Positions 39,856 to 48,291 of a stretch of DNA of 64,000 nt are shown here, piece after piece. Positions within the stretch are counted from its first letter, which is position 1. Each line of letters opens with the position of its first letter. This stretch comes from CAMLIZ01 sp036231905 (GTDB lineage: Bacteria > Pseudomonadota > Gammaproteobacteria > Burkholderiales > Burkholderiaceae_C), in NCBI RefSeq assembly GCF_036231905.1, contig NZ_JAZARE010000011.1:207112-271111 (forward strand). The letters run 5' to 3'. The notes below the pieces were generated by a model that was given only the letters and a program-made list of their open reading frames with translations, made no database searches and was not told where the DNA came from. A program made the translations under genes and the position numbers.

Positions 39856-42851
39856 CCGGTGAGGATCCAGTTGGCGATGCTGTTGTAGGCCGTGCTGCCC
39901 ACCGGCAACACCGCGGTGGTCTGCGTCGTCACTGCCGCCGGATGCGGCACGGTGGACGGCTTGTTCAGCAGGTAGTTCTGGTCCGCATGGCAGGTGTCGG
40001 AAATCATCGTCAGCGTGACGTTGAAGTCGCCCTCCGCGTCGCCGGTGAGCACGAAGCGGTTGTCGCGGAACGAGGTGGTGAGCGGCGCCGCCCCGTTGCT
40101 GCCCACCGCCTGGTGGCAGCTGGCACATTGCGAGCGCAAGGTCGGGTACACCTGCGCCTCGAAGGTGGCCTGGCTCAGCGTGCTGACGGTGCGCACGCCG
40201 CTGGCGCCATCGAATGGGTCGTTGTAGTACTTGCCGCCCAGGTCGATCCACTCGGCCACCAGGCGCTTCTCGGCCGCGTTCAACATGGTGGCGTGGTTGG
40301 GCGCGGGGCTGGGCGGCGTGGGATGTGCCGTGCGCGCGGAGGCGCCGGCCATCAGCTGCTGGCCCCAGAGGATTTCCACCAGCCGGCTCTTGCGTGCCAG
40401 GCCGAAGGCTTCGCCTTCGCTGGCGGCCGTGTCCACCAGCGCGGGACCGCGCACGATGACGGGCACGCCCTCTTCGATGCGCGTTTGCGGCCGGCCGGTG
40501 GTGGGGTCGATCACCGGGTCACCCACCATCAGCTCTTCATACGAGGTGACGCGGCCGGTGCCCGCCACGGTGGCCCGCAGGTCCAGCTTGGCCGGCGTGC
40601 TGTGGCAGTTGACGCAGGTGTTGGTGCCGCGGTCGCGCGTCCACAACGGGGCGATGTGGTCGGGGTAGTTGATGATGCCGTTGGTGGGCACCGGGGTGGC
40701 CAGGTTGTCGGCCGGGTTGGTGTTGCCGGTGTAGCGCACGGCGACCGGGGGCCGCGCGGTGACGCCGCTCTTGGTGGTGTCGGCCCAGATGTCGCTGCTC
40801 ACCATGTCGGCCACCAGGCTCAGGGCCGTCGGGTCCAGCCGGGTGCGGGTGGAGGCCATGGTTTCACCGGCCTGGTGGGCGGCGGCCATGGCCGTCTTCA
40901 GGCCTGCGGGCACGCTGTCCACGATGGCGCCGGAGTTCAACGCACCGCCGCGGCGCGGGCTGTGGCAGCCGTCGCAGGTGCGGCGCTCGCCGGGGCGCAC
41001 CTGGATCCAGTTGGTGTGGGTCTGGAAGGCGCGGCCTTCGGCATCCACCACCGCCAGGGCGATCGGCGTGTCGGCCGGCACCTTGAGCTTGAAGGAACCA
41101 TCCGGCTCGATCGGCGCATAACCCAGGATCTGCTGCATCTCGAACTCGGTCTCGCCGATCGCGCTGCGCAGGCCCATGGTGCTGGAGGGCGGCGCCACCG
41201 CACGCACCGCACGGATGAAGCGGGCCGGCGAGCACAGGTAGGCCGGGTCGGCCGGGTCCTTCATGCGCTTGAGGTCGGCCACCTGCGCACGCGTGTCGCC
41301 CGGGTCGGTGGGCGCGGTCTTGGGGATGGCGGTGGTGCAGTTCGGGCCCAGGTCGGCGGCGGTCAGCACCGCGTCGCCCATGCGGCCCAGGCCGTCGGTG
41401 TCGTAGACGCTGCGCACTTCCAGCAGGCCCATGTCCTCGGTGGCCAGCACCGGGTCCACGTTGGTGGGCTCGGTGGCGTTGGGCTCGGTGCGTGCCTGGA
41501 TGGCCACCGGGTCGGTGTACATGAAGCCCGGGGGCGGCGCGGCCACGTTGAGCCAGGTCTGCTTGGCGGGGTCGAACATGTAGATGGCGTAGGACGGCGG
41601 CACGTTGTCCTGCACCTCGTCGGCCGCTGCCTCGTCCATGGTGCGCTCCTCTTCGGACAGGCGCGCGACCTCGGCTTCCGTCAAGGTGGCGCACGGCACC
41701 ACCACACCCTTGCGGGTGACCTCGCAGGGCCGGTAGGCGACCAGCACGCGGTTGGTGCCATCCCACAGCGGATAAGGCGTGGTCACGCGGCCCCAGCGCG
41801 AAAAGCCGCCGTTGAGGTTCAGCGGCTTGGTCGGATCCACGGGCTGCATCTGGCCGCCCTGCACCGGCACGGTGGAATTGGCCGGCGTGTTCTGCTCCGA
41901 ATAGTTGGCCGCATCCACGAACACGAGCGCGCCGCCTTCATGGGTGCGCGACAGCGGCATCAGGTCGGACGACAGAAAACCCTTGTACGGGCCGGCCGGG
42001 TCCATGTCGCGCGGATGCAGGAAGCTGTTGCCTTCGCTGTGCGCACCGTACAGCACGAACACGTCGGTGCCGTCCGGCTTGGCACGGAACACCTTGAAGT
42101 GGTTGCGTCCGCCCACATGGTCCCAGCGCGAGAACATCACGTCGCCGTTGGGCCGGATCACCGGGTTGCGGTCGTGGCTCTGGTTGAACGAGGTCTGCTC
42201 GATGTGGCCGCCCTGCGCGTCCATCTGGTGCAGGTTGAACACCCGCTCGCGCTCGTACTCGTCCAGCGCGTAGTAGCTCTTGCCCAGCGCCTGCTTCTGG
42301 AACGACTTGGTCTGGCGGTTGGACGAGAAGACGAAGCCCTTGCCGGCCGGCAGGTACACCGGGTCCACGTCATCGTCCTGCGTGGAGGCAGTGATGCGCC
42401 GGAAGCTGCCGCCGGTGAGGCCACCGGTGGTCATGTCGTATTCCCAGATGTTCCAGTGGCCGGTGCAAGCCGGCTGGCCGCCGATCTTGGACGTGTTCGA
42501 CGCGGGGCAGCGCATCGAGAAGACGATCTTCTTGCCGTCGTACGACACCTCGGGGTCGGACGCATCGCCCTGGCCCTGCGTGAACTGCGCGGTGATGTTG
42601 TGCTCGGGTGCGCTGGGCGAGGACTTCTCGCGGATGATCAGGTCGCCACCGGGCGCGCTCGGCGCGCCGTTGGTGGGGTTCATGCCGATCGTGTTGACGC
42701 GCTTCACATACGCGATGGGCACGTCGCCCTGCACGGTGACAGTGCTCTCCTCGCTGCTGGTGCCGCTGCCGCAGGCGCTGAGCGCCGCGGCCAGCACGGC
42801 GAGCGCCGCCGCTGCGGCGCCCCGGGCCCGGATTGCTGTTGAATGGTCCAT
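39840..42851 (-). CDS. HzsA-like tri-haem PD40/beta-propeller lipoprotein
   Basis: A 1003-residue lipoprotein (lipobox LSAC). Residues about 75-330 contain PD40-type propeller blades (SDPEVSYDGKKIVFSMR, DVDPVYLPAGKGFVFSSN, DRNPVIRPNGDVMFSRW). The later half has three canonical haem c motifs: CDGCH at 626, CVNCH at 746 and CASCH at 909. The layout recalls the alpha subunit of hydrazine synthase (HzsA-like proteins, common outside anammox bacteria). There is no sign of the HzsB/C partners, so hydrazine synthesis is not implied. It has a strong AGGAGG ribosome-binding site and may move electrons across the envelope. Confidence 0.88.
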   Translation of the reverse strand: MDHSTAIRARGAAAAALAVLAAALSACGSGTSSEESTVTVQGDVPIAYVKRVNTIGMNPTNGAPSAPGGDLIIREKSSPSAPEHNITAQFTQGQGDASDPEVSYDGKKIVFSMRCPASNTSKIGGQPACTGHWNIWEYDMTTGGLTGGSFRRITASTQDDDVDPVYLPAGKGFVFSSNRQTKSFQKQALGKSYYALDEYERERVFNLHQMDAQGGHIEQTSFNQSHDRNPVIRPNGDVMFSRWDHVGGRNHFKVFRAKPDGTDVFVLYGAHSEGNSFLHPRDMDPAGPYKGFLSSDLMPLSRTHEGGALVFVDAANYSEQNTPANSTVPVQGGQMQPVDPTKPLNLNGGFSRWGRVTTPYPLWDGTNRVLVAYRPCEVTRKGVVVPCATLTEAEVARLSEEERTMDEAAADEVQDNVPPSYAIYMFDPAKQTWLNVAAPPPGFMYTDPVAIQARTEPNATEPTNVDPVLATEDMGLLEVRSVYDTDGLGRMGDAVLTAADLGPNCTTAIPKTAPTDPGDTRAQVADLKRMKDPADPAYLCSPARFIRAVRAVAPPSSTMGLRSAIGETEFEMQQILGYAPIEPDGSFKLKVPADTPIALAVVDAEGRAFQTHTNWIQVRPGERRTCDGCHSPRRGGALNSGAIVDSVPAGLKTAMAAAHQAGETMASTRTRLDPTALSLVADMVSSDIWADTTKSGVTARPPVAVRYTGNTNPADNLATPVPTNGIINYPDHIAPLWTRDRGTNTCVNCHSTPAKLDLRATVAGTGRVTSYEELMVGDPVIDPTTGRPQTRIEEGVPVIVRGPALVDTAASEGEAFGLARKSRLVEILWGQQLMAGASARTAHPTPPSPAPNHATMLNAAEKRLVAEWIDLGGKYYNDPFDGASGVRTVSTLSQATFEAQVYPTLRSQCASCHQAVGSNGAAPLTTSFRDNRFVLTGDAEGDFNVTLTMISDTCHADQNYLLNKPSTVPHPAAVTTQTTAVLPVGSTAYNSIANWILTGCPNP

Positions 42852-42903
42852 CTGATCCTCCTGACGTTCGATCCCTGAGCGAGCTGCTGGCGGTTGTTGG
42901 TTC

Positions 42904-43899
42904 TTATTGCTGGGATGCAGCGCCGCCGAGCAAGCCCGACGAACAGTGCAGCACCCCGGCCGCATCGACCACGACAGCATCGACGCCAGGCTGCGACTCC
43001 ACGAGGCGCAGGCCATCCTTCACACCCATCACGAACACGCTCTTGGACAAGGCTTCGGCCGTCAGGCCGTCGGCTGCCAGGATGGTGACGCTGTGGATGC
43101 TGGTGGGCGACTTGCCGGTCTTCGGATCGATCAGGTGGTGCCAGCGCACGCCGTCCTGTTCGAAGAAGCGCTCGTAGTCGCCCGAGGTGGAGATCGCCAC
43201 GTCTTCTAGTGGCAGCACGGCCACCACCTCGCCGGGGCGGCGCGGGTGGCGGATCGCAATGGTCCAGGGCCGGCCGCGCCGGTCGCCGATCACGCGGCTG
43301 TCGCCGCCGGCGGACACGATGGCGTGGGCAACACCGTGGCGGCGCAGGATCGCGGTGGCATTGTCGACCGCGTGGCCCTTGGCGAAGCCGCCCAGGTCGA
43401 TGCGCACGCCCTCGCGCGCGAAGCACACGGTGCGCGCCACCGGGTCGAGCAGCAGATGGCGATAGCCGATGGCCTGGCGCGCTGCGGCCAGCGCTTCCTC
43501 GCTCGGGCGCACATGCTCGCGGTAGTCGTACAGGTGGCCCGCGCCGGCATAGGTGATGTCGAAGGCGCCGGCCGACAGGCGCGAGAACTGCACTGCGCGC
43601 TGCAGCAGGCCGAACATCTCCTCGCTCACATGCACTGGCCACTGGGCCGCGTTGCGGTTGATGCGCGAGAGCTCGGACTCCGGCTTGAAGGGGCTCATCG
43701 ACCGGTCGATGCGGTGCATCTCCGCCATGACGGCGGACATGGCGGCGTTGGCGTCAGCCCGCTGGGCGGCCCACAGCTGCACGCTGATGGCCGTGCCCAT
43801 GATGGCTTCTTCACGCTGGAACCAGCCGCCTGCCGCCTGCGCCCGCTGTTGCCACGGCAAGGCTGCGCCCGGCGCATGTCCCTCACGAAGTGAGTGCAC
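42904..43899 (-). CDS. apbE: FAD:protein FMN transferase (ApbE-like), no export signal seen
   Basis: A protein of about 331 residues with ApbE motifs: IMGTAISVQLWA (N-terminal MGT), FDITYAGAGHLYDY, VDLGGFAKGHAVDNA-like IDLGGFAKGHAV, IVSAGGDSRVIGDRRGRPWTIAIRHP and DVAISTSGDYERFFEQDGVRWHHLIDPKTGKSP. It transfers FMN to Ser/Thr in exported proteins. Unlike most ApbE proteins I find no lipoprotein or Sec signal with any start. GTG 43899 is favoured because AAGAGGGG stands 6 bases upstream; ATG 43932 and ATG 43800 are alternatives. It is the first gene of the 17-gene run. The partner protein is unknown. Confidence 0.85.
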   Translation of the reverse strand: MHSLREGHAPGAALPWQQRAQAAGGWFQREEAIMGTAISVQLWAAQRADANAAMSAVMAEMHRIDRSMSPFKPESELSRINRNAAQWPVHVSEEMFGLLQRAVQFSRLSAGAFDITYAGAGHLYDYREHVRPSEEALAAARQAIGYRHLLLDPVARTVCFAREGVRIDLGGFAKGHAVDNATAILRRHGVAHAIVSAGGDSRVIGDRRGRPWTIAIRHPRRPGEVVAVLPLEDVAISTSGDYERFFEQDGVRWHHLIDPKTGKSPTSIHSVTILAADGLTAEALSKSVFVMGVKDGLRLVESQPGVDAVVVDAAGVLHCSSGLLGGAASQQ

Positions 43900-44064
43900 T
43901 TCAACCCCTCTTTGCTGATCTGCGGCGGGCACGCAGGCCCGGCCTTATGGCTGGACCTACGCAGGTCACGTGCCCGCAATGCCGCGCATGATGCGACCGG
44001 CACGCTGCAAAAAGGCGTCACTAGTTGGCAGCGCGCGAGCGGCTTTCATCCGGTCACCGAAGAA

Positions 44065-44086
44065 ACGGTTGACCGTTTTTGACGGT
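44065..44086. promoter_or_regulatory. Alternating ACGGT/ACCGT motif upstream of the 17-gene locus
   Basis: ACGGT-TG-ACCGT-TTTTG-ACGGT gives three half-sites in alternating orientation, 166 to 187 bases upstream of the apbE start. This suits a dimeric regulator's binding site. No regulator gene is adjacent, and no clear -35/-10 pair is visible to me. Confidence 0.4.
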
Positions 44087-44178
44087 GAGCTGCGAGCGAA
44101 TGCGTCAAACGTGACAGGACGAAACGCGAATCACGCCGGCGACAGCGGCGCGTGATGCACGGCCGCGCCGATCGGGCT

Positions 44179-44994
44179 TCAGTACGTGATGCGGAAGCGG
44201 TAGCCCTTGTAGCGCAGCACGGCGAGCTTCAAGCGGATCTGCTCCAGCGTGAGCTCCGGACCGAGCTTGTCGTTCTCGTGCAGCACCTGCCCATTGAGGA
44301 TGAGGAAGCGGTTCGCCGGGCTCTCCGAATAGATGGACCCCCCCACCACCAGCGGCGGCAGCTCGCGCTGGATCTCCGGCGGCAACTCGCGTTGCGACAG
44401 GATGCGGCCTTCGGGTTGGGTGTCGTGGCCGGCCGCGTCGGTTGCCGGGCGCGCGGCTGCCGTTGCATCGGGCACCGGGCCGGGCGTGGTACGCGCGGCC
44501 ACTGGCGGGGCCTTCTGTGCTGGCTGTACTGGCTGTGCTGGCTGTGGTTGTGTGGGCGGCCTGGCGACGACGGCAGGCGACTCGGCGACTCGCGTGGCCG
44601 CCGGTGGGTGCGCAACGGCCGGCGGCGGCTGGACGACCGGCGGGGCTGGCGCAGGCGCCTGCGTGGCGGCCGATCCGTGCGCCTGCGTGATCGGTGCCGG
44701 CATCGGGGCCGGTGGTGTGGCCACCACCGATGGCGCAGCAGACGGCAGCAGCGCAGGCGCAACAGCGATGGGGCCCGCCGGCGCTTCGGCCTGCGGCCAC
44801 AACCGCCACACCAGCGCGCCCACGAGCACGGCGCCCGCGCCCACCGCCGTCCACATCCACGGCGCCAACGCCACCGGGCCACGCTCAGCGTCCGATGCGG
44901 CGGGCATCGGCTGGGTGTGCAACCCCGGCACGCCACCGCGCGCCAGCTCGCGTTGCGCGTCTGCTTTTTTCAGGGCGTCGAGCACATAGGACAC
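44179..44994 (-). CDS. gspB: General secretion pathway protein GspB
   Basis: A 271-residue bitopic inner-membrane protein. It begins MSYVLDALKKADAQRELARG, the conserved GspB start, then a helix (MWTAVGAGAVLVGALVWRLW), a Pro/Ala-rich spacer of about 120 residues and the C-terminal GspB domain (IYSESPANRFLILNGQVLHENDKLGPELTLEQIRLKLAVLRYKGYRFRITY). With GspA it helps place the type II secretin in the outer membrane. It begins 5 bases after the gspA stop. No other gsp genes are in the window. Confidence 0.92.
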   Translation of the reverse strand: MSYVLDALKKADAQRELARGGVPGLHTQPMPAASDAERGPVALAPWMWTAVGAGAVLVGALVWRLWPQAEAPAGPIAVAPALLPSAAPSVVATPPAPMPAPITQAHGSAATQAPAPAPPVVQPPPAVAHPPAATRVAESPAVVARPPTQPQPAQPVQPAQKAPPVAARTTPGPVPDATAAARPATDAAGHDTQPEGRILSQRELPPEIQRELPPLVVGGSIYSESPANRFLILNGQVLHENDKLGPELTLEQIRLKLAVLRYKGYRFRITY

Positions 44995-44999
44995 GGGCT

Positions 45000-46736
45000 T
45001 TACCTCGGCGAAGTCAGGCGCGGCTCGTCGATGCCGGTGGCGCGGTTGAGCTGCATGAGCGTTATGGGGCCGGCCAGGCCGTCCGGCTTGAGGCCCTGGG
45101 CCACCTGGAAGGCCGCGATGCGCGCGCCCAGCGGACGTTCACCGGACGCCGCCGTGCCGGCTTCGCCGGGCAGCTGGGCCAAGCGCGCGGCCAGCCAGTC
45201 AGCCAGGGCGCCGCCCGCTGCTTCCGCAGGCTTGCCGGGATAAGTGGGCGGCGCGCGCCAGAAGGTGGCGAAGTCGCCGCGCCACAGCTGCGCCAGCCGG
45301 CCCAGCGACACCGTGCGCGGGCCGTCAGCGGTGCGCAGCACGGCGCCCTGCGCATTGAAGCCCAGCAGCAGCGCATAGGCGGGGCGCGGTGCGCCGGCAC
45401 GGTCGTCATGCAGGGTGAGGATGCCGGGGCGATCGAGCTGGTGGATCAGGGCCAGGCTGCCGGCCGTGCTGCGGAAGCACTGCACCTGCTGGCGCTGCGC
45501 CGCTTGGCAAGGCTCGCCCTCCCCCAATGCCAGGCCCCAGGCGGCCGCCAATTGGCGCCATGCTTCCTTCTCCGACGCCAGCCAGCCCACTGCTGCGTCG
45601 TCGGCCAGGGGCGGCATTGGTACGACCGTGCTCGCCACCGCCGTGGATGCCGCAGGGGCAGCTCGTGCCCGCGCCACGACCGCGCCGTCCGCGCCGGTGG
45701 AAGACGCTGCATGGGCCCGCGCGGTACCGGCCGGCGCGGTGCTGGCGCCGCGCCGCCAGCCGGTGTCCAAGGTCAAGGCCGCCAGTGCGAACAAGCCGGC
45801 ACCTGCCACCAGGCCGAGCGCCAGGCGCAGCGCCGCAGAGCGGCCCGGGCGTGCCGGTGGGCCCCCCCCGCCATGCAGCGGCGATCCGTGCGCAGGCAGC
45901 AATGCCGGTGCGGCGCCGAGGTCGAACACCTCGGCGGCCGCCTTGTCCACGATGCGCCGGTCCACCACTGGCTGACCGCTGGCATAGGCGCCCAGCAGGG
46001 CGCGGTCGCACAACAGGTTGATGCGGCGCGGCACACCGCGCGAGATGCGGTGGATGCGCTGCATCGCCTTGCGGTCGAAGGGCAAGGCCTTGCCCAGCCC
46101 CGCCACACCGAGGCGGTGGCGGATGTACTGCTCGGTTTCGCGCTCGGACAGCGCGTCCAGGTGGAAACGCGCAATCACCCGCTGGGCCAGCTGCTCCAGC
46201 TCCGGCCGGGCCAGCATGCTACGCAGCTCCGGCTGTCCGATCAGCACGATCTGCAGCAGCTTGCGCTCGCTGGTTTCCAGGTTGGTCAGCAGGCGCAGCT
46301 GCTCAAGCACATCGGCCGACAGGTTCTGCGCCTCGTCGATGATCAGCACGTTGTTCTGGCCGACCGCGTGCGTACGCAGCAGGTAGTCGTTCAGCGCGTC
46401 GACATAGTCCTTCACCGTCGGCTGGCCCGGCCCGGCATGTTCATAGGGGATGCGGAACTCGTCGCACACCGAGCGCAGCAGCTCCTCCACTGTGAGCTTG
46501 GGGTTGAAGATGTAGGCGACGTTGCAGCGCTTGGGCAACTGCTCCAGGAAGCAGCGGCAGACCGTGGTCTTGCCCGCGCCGATCTCGCCGCTGAGCAGCA
46601 CGAAGCCGCCGCCCCCGCGCACACCGTACAGCAGGTGCGCCAACGCCTCCCGGTGGCGCTCGCTCATGAAGAGGTAGCGCGGATCGGGTGCGATGGAAAA
46701 AGGCTCTTGCTTGAGGCCGAAGAAGGAGGCGTACAT
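45000..46736 (-). CDS. gspA: GspA/ExeA-type AAA ATPase with peptidoglycan-binding domain
   Basis: A 578-residue inner-membrane ATPase. Walker A is GEIGAGKTT (residues 50-58) and Walker B is VLIIDEAQ. A hydrophobic helix (AALRLALGLVAGAGLFALAAL) lies near residue 305. The C-terminal region ends in a peptidoglycan-binding-1-like motif (ARIAAFQVAQGLKPDGLAGPITLMQLNRATG). In type II secretion GspA and GspB let the secretin assemble through peptidoglycan. ATG 46736 begins the conserved MYASFFGLKQEPFSIAPDPRYLF. A 182-base gap separates it from the divergent GNAT gene. Confidence 0.93.
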   Translation of the reverse strand: MYASFFGLKQEPFSIAPDPRYLFMSERHREALAHLLYGVRGGGGFVLLSGEIGAGKTTVCRCFLEQLPKRCNVAYIFNPKLTVEELLRSVCDEFRIPYEHAGPGQPTVKDYVDALNDYLLRTHAVGQNNVLIIDEAQNLSADVLEQLRLLTNLETSERKLLQIVLIGQPELRSMLARPELEQLAQRVIARFHLDALSERETEQYIRHRLGVAGLGKALPFDRKAMQRIHRISRGVPRRINLLCDRALLGAYASGQPVVDRRIVDKAAAEVFDLGAAPALLPAHGSPLHGGGGPPARPGRSAALRLALGLVAGAGLFALAALTLDTGWRRGASTAPAGTARAHAASSTGADGAVVARARAAPAASTAVASTVVPMPPLADDAAVGWLASEKEAWRQLAAAWGLALGEGEPCQAAQRQQVQCFRSTAGSLALIHQLDRPGILTLHDDRAGAPRPAYALLLGFNAQGAVLRTADGPRTVSLGRLAQLWRGDFATFWRAPPTYPGKPAEAAGGALADWLAARLAQLPGEAGTAASGERPLGARIAAFQVAQGLKPDGLAGPITLMQLNRATGIDEPRLTSPR

Positions 46737-46918
46737 GGTGGGAGGCAGCACCACGGCCGCCCTGCAAGGCGGCCGGACACCAGCCGTGAAGTCTATCGCT
46801 CCACCCGCGTGCACCCGCGGCCGCGCCACAGGGCGCAGCGCGCGGCCTGCGCCGGCAAGGGTCCCGCAGGCCCGCCACAATGGCGCCTCTGCATGGCGAC
46901 CCGGCACGAAGCCCACCG

Positions 46919-47425
46919 ATGCACATCCCTACCCTCACCACCGACCGCCTCGTGCTGCAGCCGCCCGGTGCGCAAGCGCAGGCCGTGTATCAACGGTTCT
47001 ATACGGATGCGTCGGCCTCCGCCGCCTATGGCGGGCCGCTGTCACCGGGCGCTGCCTGGGCCCGGCTGGCCGCGGACCTGGGCGGCTGGCAGCTGCAGGG
47101 CTTTGGTGTCTGGCTGATCCAGCGGCGTGAACAAGGTGACCTGGTGGGCGTGTGCGGCTTCTGGCAGGGCCTGGGCTGGCCGCGCGAACTCACCTGGTGG
47201 CTGCTGCCCGAGGCGCGCGGCGCGGGGCTGGCGTACGAAGCGTCCCAGGCCGCGGTGGCGCACGCCTATCGTGAATTCAAGTGGGACAGCGTGGAGACCT
47301 ACATGCACGACAACAACGGGCCGGCCAGGGCGCTGGTGCAACGGCTGGGCGGCCAGAAGATCGGCCGCCAGCGCTTTCCCGACGGGCTGGACCGTGACCT
47401 CTACCGCATCCCGCATGCCGGCTGA
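46919..47425 (+). CDS. GNAT-family N-acetyltransferase (RimJ/L-like)
   Basis: A 168-residue acetyltransferase beginning LTTDRLVLQPP. It has WPRELTWWLLPEARGAGLAYEASQAAVAHAYREF for the acetyl-CoA binding turn and VETYMHDNNGPARALVQRLGGQKIGRQRFPDG for the C-terminal helix, as in ribosomal-protein-alanine acetyltransferase-like enzymes. The substrate is unknown. It overlaps the next gene by 11 bases. Confidence 0.88.
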   Translation: MHIPTLTTDRLVLQPPGAQAQAVYQRFYTDASASAAYGGPLSPGAAWARLAADLGGWQLQGFGVWLIQRREQGDLVGVCGFWQGLGWPRELTWWLLPEARGAGLAYEASQAAVAHAYREFKWDSVETYMHDNNGPARALVQRLGGQKIGRQRFPDGLDRDLYRIPHAG

Positions 47426-47762
47426 GCGCCTGCTGGCGCGGCTGCGCCGCTTCGCCCTGGCACTGCCCGAAGTGACCGAGGAGCCGCACTTCGACTACGC
47501 CTCCTGGCGCGTCCGAGGCAAGATCTTCGTCACCGTGCCGCCGGACGGACAGCACATGCACGTGTTCGCCGCCGAACCGCATCGCGAACCGGCGCTGGCC
47601 ATGCATCCCCACTTCCTTGAGAAGCTCACCTGGGGCAGCAAGGTGGTCGGCCTTCGCGTCGACCTGCGCCAGGCCGACCCATCGGTGGTGGAGCCACTCG
47701 TGCTGCATGCCTGGGAAGCGAAGGCACCCAAGCGCCTGGTGAACCAACGGACCCAGCGCTGA
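47415..47762 (+). CDS. MmcQ/YjbR-family protein
   Basis: A 115-residue protein of the MmcQ/YjbR fold (LRRFALALPEVTEEPHFDYASWRVRGKIFVTVPPDGQHMHVF...LVLHAWEAKAPKRLV), a double-psi-like DNA-binding-type fold of unknown role. It overlaps the GNAT gene by 11 bases, implying co-expression. Confidence 0.85.
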   Translation: MPAERLLARLRRFALALPEVTEEPHFDYASWRVRGKIFVTVPPDGQHMHVFAAEPHREPALAMHPHFLEKLTWGSKVVGLRVDLRQADPSVVEPLVLHAWEAKAPKRLVNQRTQR

Positions 47763-47784
47763 ACGGTCTGGCTACCTCCCCCCC

Positions 47785-48288
47785 ATGATCCCGGCAACCA
47801 CCCTCCCCGAAGCCATCCAGGCATTCTGGAACGACTTCGCCCGCCAGCATGGAAACGGGGTGCACGCCCGCTTCTACGAGTCGTTCTGCTTCTGCGACAA
47901 CGAAGCCGACGCGGATGCCTTGGCCGCGCTGGTCCTCGCGGGCACCAAACGGGCGACCGCCGGGCTGGCGTGGAGCAACGAACACCACGGCACGCCCATG
48001 CCGACACCGGGTGCGTTGAGCGTCGTGACCACCTGGGCTGGCGCGCCGGTATGCGTGATCGAAACCACGGCGGTTGAACTGCTGCCGTTCGACCAGGTGA
48101 GTTCCGAGTTTGCCGCGGCCGAGGGCGAAGGCGATGGATCGCTCGCCTACTGGCGCGACGCACACTGGCGCTACTTTTGCCGCGAGTGTGAACGCCTGCA
48201 GCGAACGCCCACACCGCAGATGCCGGTGGTGTGCGAGCGGTTTGAGGTGGTGTACCCCGTGCGGTCTGGCGTCACGCCAGCCGCCTGA
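47785..48288 (+). CDS. ASCH-domain protein
   Basis: A 167-residue single-domain ASCH protein (ALVLAGTKRATAGLAWSNEH...VCVIETTAVELLPFDQVSSEFAAAEGEGDGSLAYWRDAHWRYFCRE). Some ASCH proteins cleave N4-acetylcytidine; motif K in LAGTKRAT and E in YFCRECE fit that pattern. Substrate not provable. It faces the receiver-TPR gene with 3 bases between the stops. Confidence 0.87.
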   Translation: MIPATTLPEAIQAFWNDFARQHGNGVHARFYESFCFCDNEADADALAALVLAGTKRATAGLAWSNEHHGTPMPTPGALSVVTTWAGAPVCVIETTAVELLPFDQVSSEFAAAEGEGDGSLAYWRDAHWRYFCRECERLQRTPTPQMPVVCERFEVVYPVRSGVTPAA

Positions 48289-48291
48289 TCC

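Noticed and set aside
40181..40225. DGASGVRT in the HzsA-like protein as an ApbE flavinylation site
   Set aside because: It begins like D-x-x-S-G-A-T but has V-R where A-T is needed, so the flavin-bearing Thr is missing.
39723..42842. A 1039-codon plus-strand frame
   Set aside because: It is antisense to the HzsA-like gene, which has signal peptide, haem motifs and a strong ribosome-binding site.
39840..42851. Hydrazine synthesis
   Set aside because: Only an HzsA-like layout is present; HzsB, HzsC and anammox partners are absent.
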